64,000 nucleotides of DNA, from positions 1,550,001 through 1,614,000 of the forward strand of contig NZ_CP027482.1 of the NCBI RefSeq assembly GCF_003443875.1, given 5' to 3'. The stretch's first letter is position 1. Each line of letters opens with the position of its first letter. The notes beneath the pieces were generated by a model that saw nothing but the letters and a program-made list of their open reading frames with translations, did not search any database and was not told the origin of the DNA. This document shows positions 62,882 through 64,000 of the stretch, one piece after another. The position numbers were made by a program, and so were the translations under genes. This DNA comes from Aeromicrobium sp. A1-2. GTDB taxonomy: Bacteria > Actinomycetota > Actinomycetes > Propionibacteriales > Nocardioidaceae.

Positions 62882-63067
62882 TCGTTCCGAGGGGAAACTT
62901 TACCGCAGCCGGTCGGCACTTCTTGCATCGGTCGGACCCGGCCGAGATTTGGGCAGGAGCGCAGGAGATTGTCTCCAGAGAGTGCCCATCCCCCGCCCAC
63001 CAGATCTTCCCTGCGCCGCCGGTCGAAGATGGCCTCGACGCGGTTCCGCGCGTGGGAAGGTATCGCC

Positions 63068-63652
63068 ATGACGACACTCCGGAACCGCGGTCTTCTCGCC
63101 GCAGCAGCCATCTTTGCCCTCACAGTCGTCCAGCTCACGGTCGGGGCGTTTGGCGGCCTGGAGCAGTTCGACGGCAAGGGATTCGGCTACCGCCTGATCG
63201 TCTATCCGGTGCTGATGCTGATCATCCCGGCCACCTGGTGGTGGCGCACCCGCGGGCGGACCACGGTCGGCGAGCTCCCGTGGGGGGCGTCCGCGCTGAT
63301 CATGTCACCGTTCCTCGTCGACGTCACCGGCAACACGATCGACCTCTACGACCGGGTCGAGTGGTGGGACAACGCCAACCACTTCGTCAACTGGGTGTTG
63401 CTGCTGTGGGGCTGCGGCCTGCTGCTCCGGCTCGTCTGGACCGGACCGACCTGGACCCTCGTGCTGACCATCACGGGCCTCGGCGCCGTGCTGGCGATCG
63501 GCTGGGAGATCGGCGAGTGGTACACCTTCATCCGCCGCGGCACCGAGCTCGACGGCGCGTACGAGGACACCCTCAGCGACGAGCTGCTGGGCACGCTCGG
63601 CGCCCTGCTGGCCGGTCTGATCGTCGGCCGGACACGAAGGGACGACCGCTAG
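63068..63652 (+). CDS. Polytopic membrane protein (hypothetical)
   Basis: 194 residues with about five membrane helices. Conserved-looking polar residues sit at helix ends: WWDNANHFVNW (about 97-107) and GWEIGEWYTFIRRG (about 145-158), a layout like DUF2238/YjdF proteins. ATG 63068 follows GGGAAGG by eight bases. Chromosomal gene just beyond the tRNA. Function unknown. Confidence 0.7.
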   Translation: MTTLRNRGLLAAAAIFALTVVQLTVGAFGGLEQFDGKGFGYRLIVYPVLMLIIPATWWWRTRGRTTVGELPWGASALIMSPFLVDVTGNTIDLYDRVEWWDNANHFVNWVLLLWGCGLLLRLVWTGPTWTLVLTITGLGAVLAIGWEIGEWYTFIRRGTELDGAYEDTLSDELLGTLGALLAGLIVGRTRRDDR

Positions 63653-63685
63653 GCCGACGCAGACCATCGGGCCGGCACGGCGCGC

Positions 63686-64000
63686 TCAGCCCGGGGGAAA
63701 GGACTCGCCGTGAATGCCCACGCGTTGCTGTTGGTTCCTGATCCAGATGGTGGCGGCGGCGACACGGTTGGCTGCGCCGAGCTTTCGCAAGATCCGCTTG
63801 ACGTGCGACTTGGCTGTGTCCTCGGTGATGAACAGTCGCGCTGCGATGCTCGCGTTGGAGGCGCCACCACCCAGGAGCGCCAGCACTTCCAACTCTCGTT
63901 TGGACAGGTCCGCAAGCTCGCCGTTGCCGAACGCCGGCACGATTGCGGAGGCGACTCGCGACGCTCCGGAACCATCAGAGCCCCCCGTCACAAGTTCGAC
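63686..64000 (-). CDS. LuxR/NarL-type response regulator, partial (C-terminus)
   Basis: The visible 104 residues hold the LuxR helix-turn-helix: LSKRELEVLALLGGGASNASIAARLFITEDTAKSHVKRILRKLGAANR. The frame runs off the window end, so the receiver domain lies outside. Typical partner of a sensor kinase. Confidence 0.8.
   Translation of the reverse strand, partial: VELVTGGSDGSGASRVASAIVPAFGNGELADLSKRELEVLALLGGGASNASIAARLFITEDTAKSHVKRILRKLGAANRVAAATIWIRNQQQRVGIHGESFPPG

Noticed and set aside
1..64000. CRISPR arrays
   Set aside because: No regularly spaced short repeats were seen; the only direct repeats are att/IS junctions.

Overview
The window is 64 kb of high-GC DNA with GTG starts, dense ATGA/GTGA stop-start overlaps and actinobacterial gene families, so the host is a Gram-positive actinobacterium. 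A nocardioform or Nocardioidaceae-like host is my best guess, but that is inference. CRISPR arrays and rRNA genes were not seen.

Layout. (1) 1-6020 is chromosomal: the end of a membrane protein, a natural fusion of a membrane fatty-acid-type desaturase with its FAD/2Fe-2S reductase, and a three-gene SPFH / zinc-ribbon / small membrane protein operon resembling the Bacillus ydjI-ydjG envelope-stress module. (2) 6170-7754 is a left junction made of an IS481-type remnant, an IS481-type element and a 37-bp copy of the 3' part of tRNA-Pro (attL). (3) 7755-62841 is a ~55-kb integrative and conjugative element (ICE) ending at the intact tRNA-Pro(GGG) gene (attR). Two further IS481-type copies sit in tandem at its right end. 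(4) 62882-64000 is chromosome again: a membrane protein and the end of a LuxR-type response regulator.

The ICE backbone contains: a MobF relaxase-helicase (12830-16372); a lipoprotein and an exported protein; a Tad/Flp pilus cluster (CpaB, CpaE, CpaF, TadB, TadC, Flp pilin, TadE/TadG-like pseudopilins) followed by LysM and BTAD membrane proteins; a replication and partition block (PrimPol, ParB); a cell-wall peptidase and the type IV secretion set (small membrane proteins, TrbL/VirB6, SCO6880-type protein, VirB4-type ATPase, ArdC antirestriction protein, VirD4/TraG coupling protein); SSB; and a tyrosine integrase with excisionase.

Cargo sits at the joints between backbone modules and is mostly on the minus strand: a putative restriction-modification pair (8.7-12.3 kb), a pair of dynamin-like GTPases (27.5-31.4 kb, plus strand), a four-gene caspase operon (caspase-FGE fusion, class IV aminotransferase, CATRA-like membrane protein, small partner; 36.6-40.2 kb), a second SPFH plus zinc-ribbon pair (44.2-45.9 kb), a tandem pair of DUF262/GmrSD-type restriction proteins (51.5-54.8 kb) and a HigBA toxin-antitoxin overlapping the integrase. 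The element is therefore a mobile defence island. The caspase operon is the strongest candidate for a poorly described system. The next most interesting signal is repeated insertion of terminator-carrying IS481-type elements at the tRNA-Pro 3' end.

Stretches of more than 300 bases without a confident gene are 2444-2920, 7755-8770 and 40169-40693; each is described as a feature.
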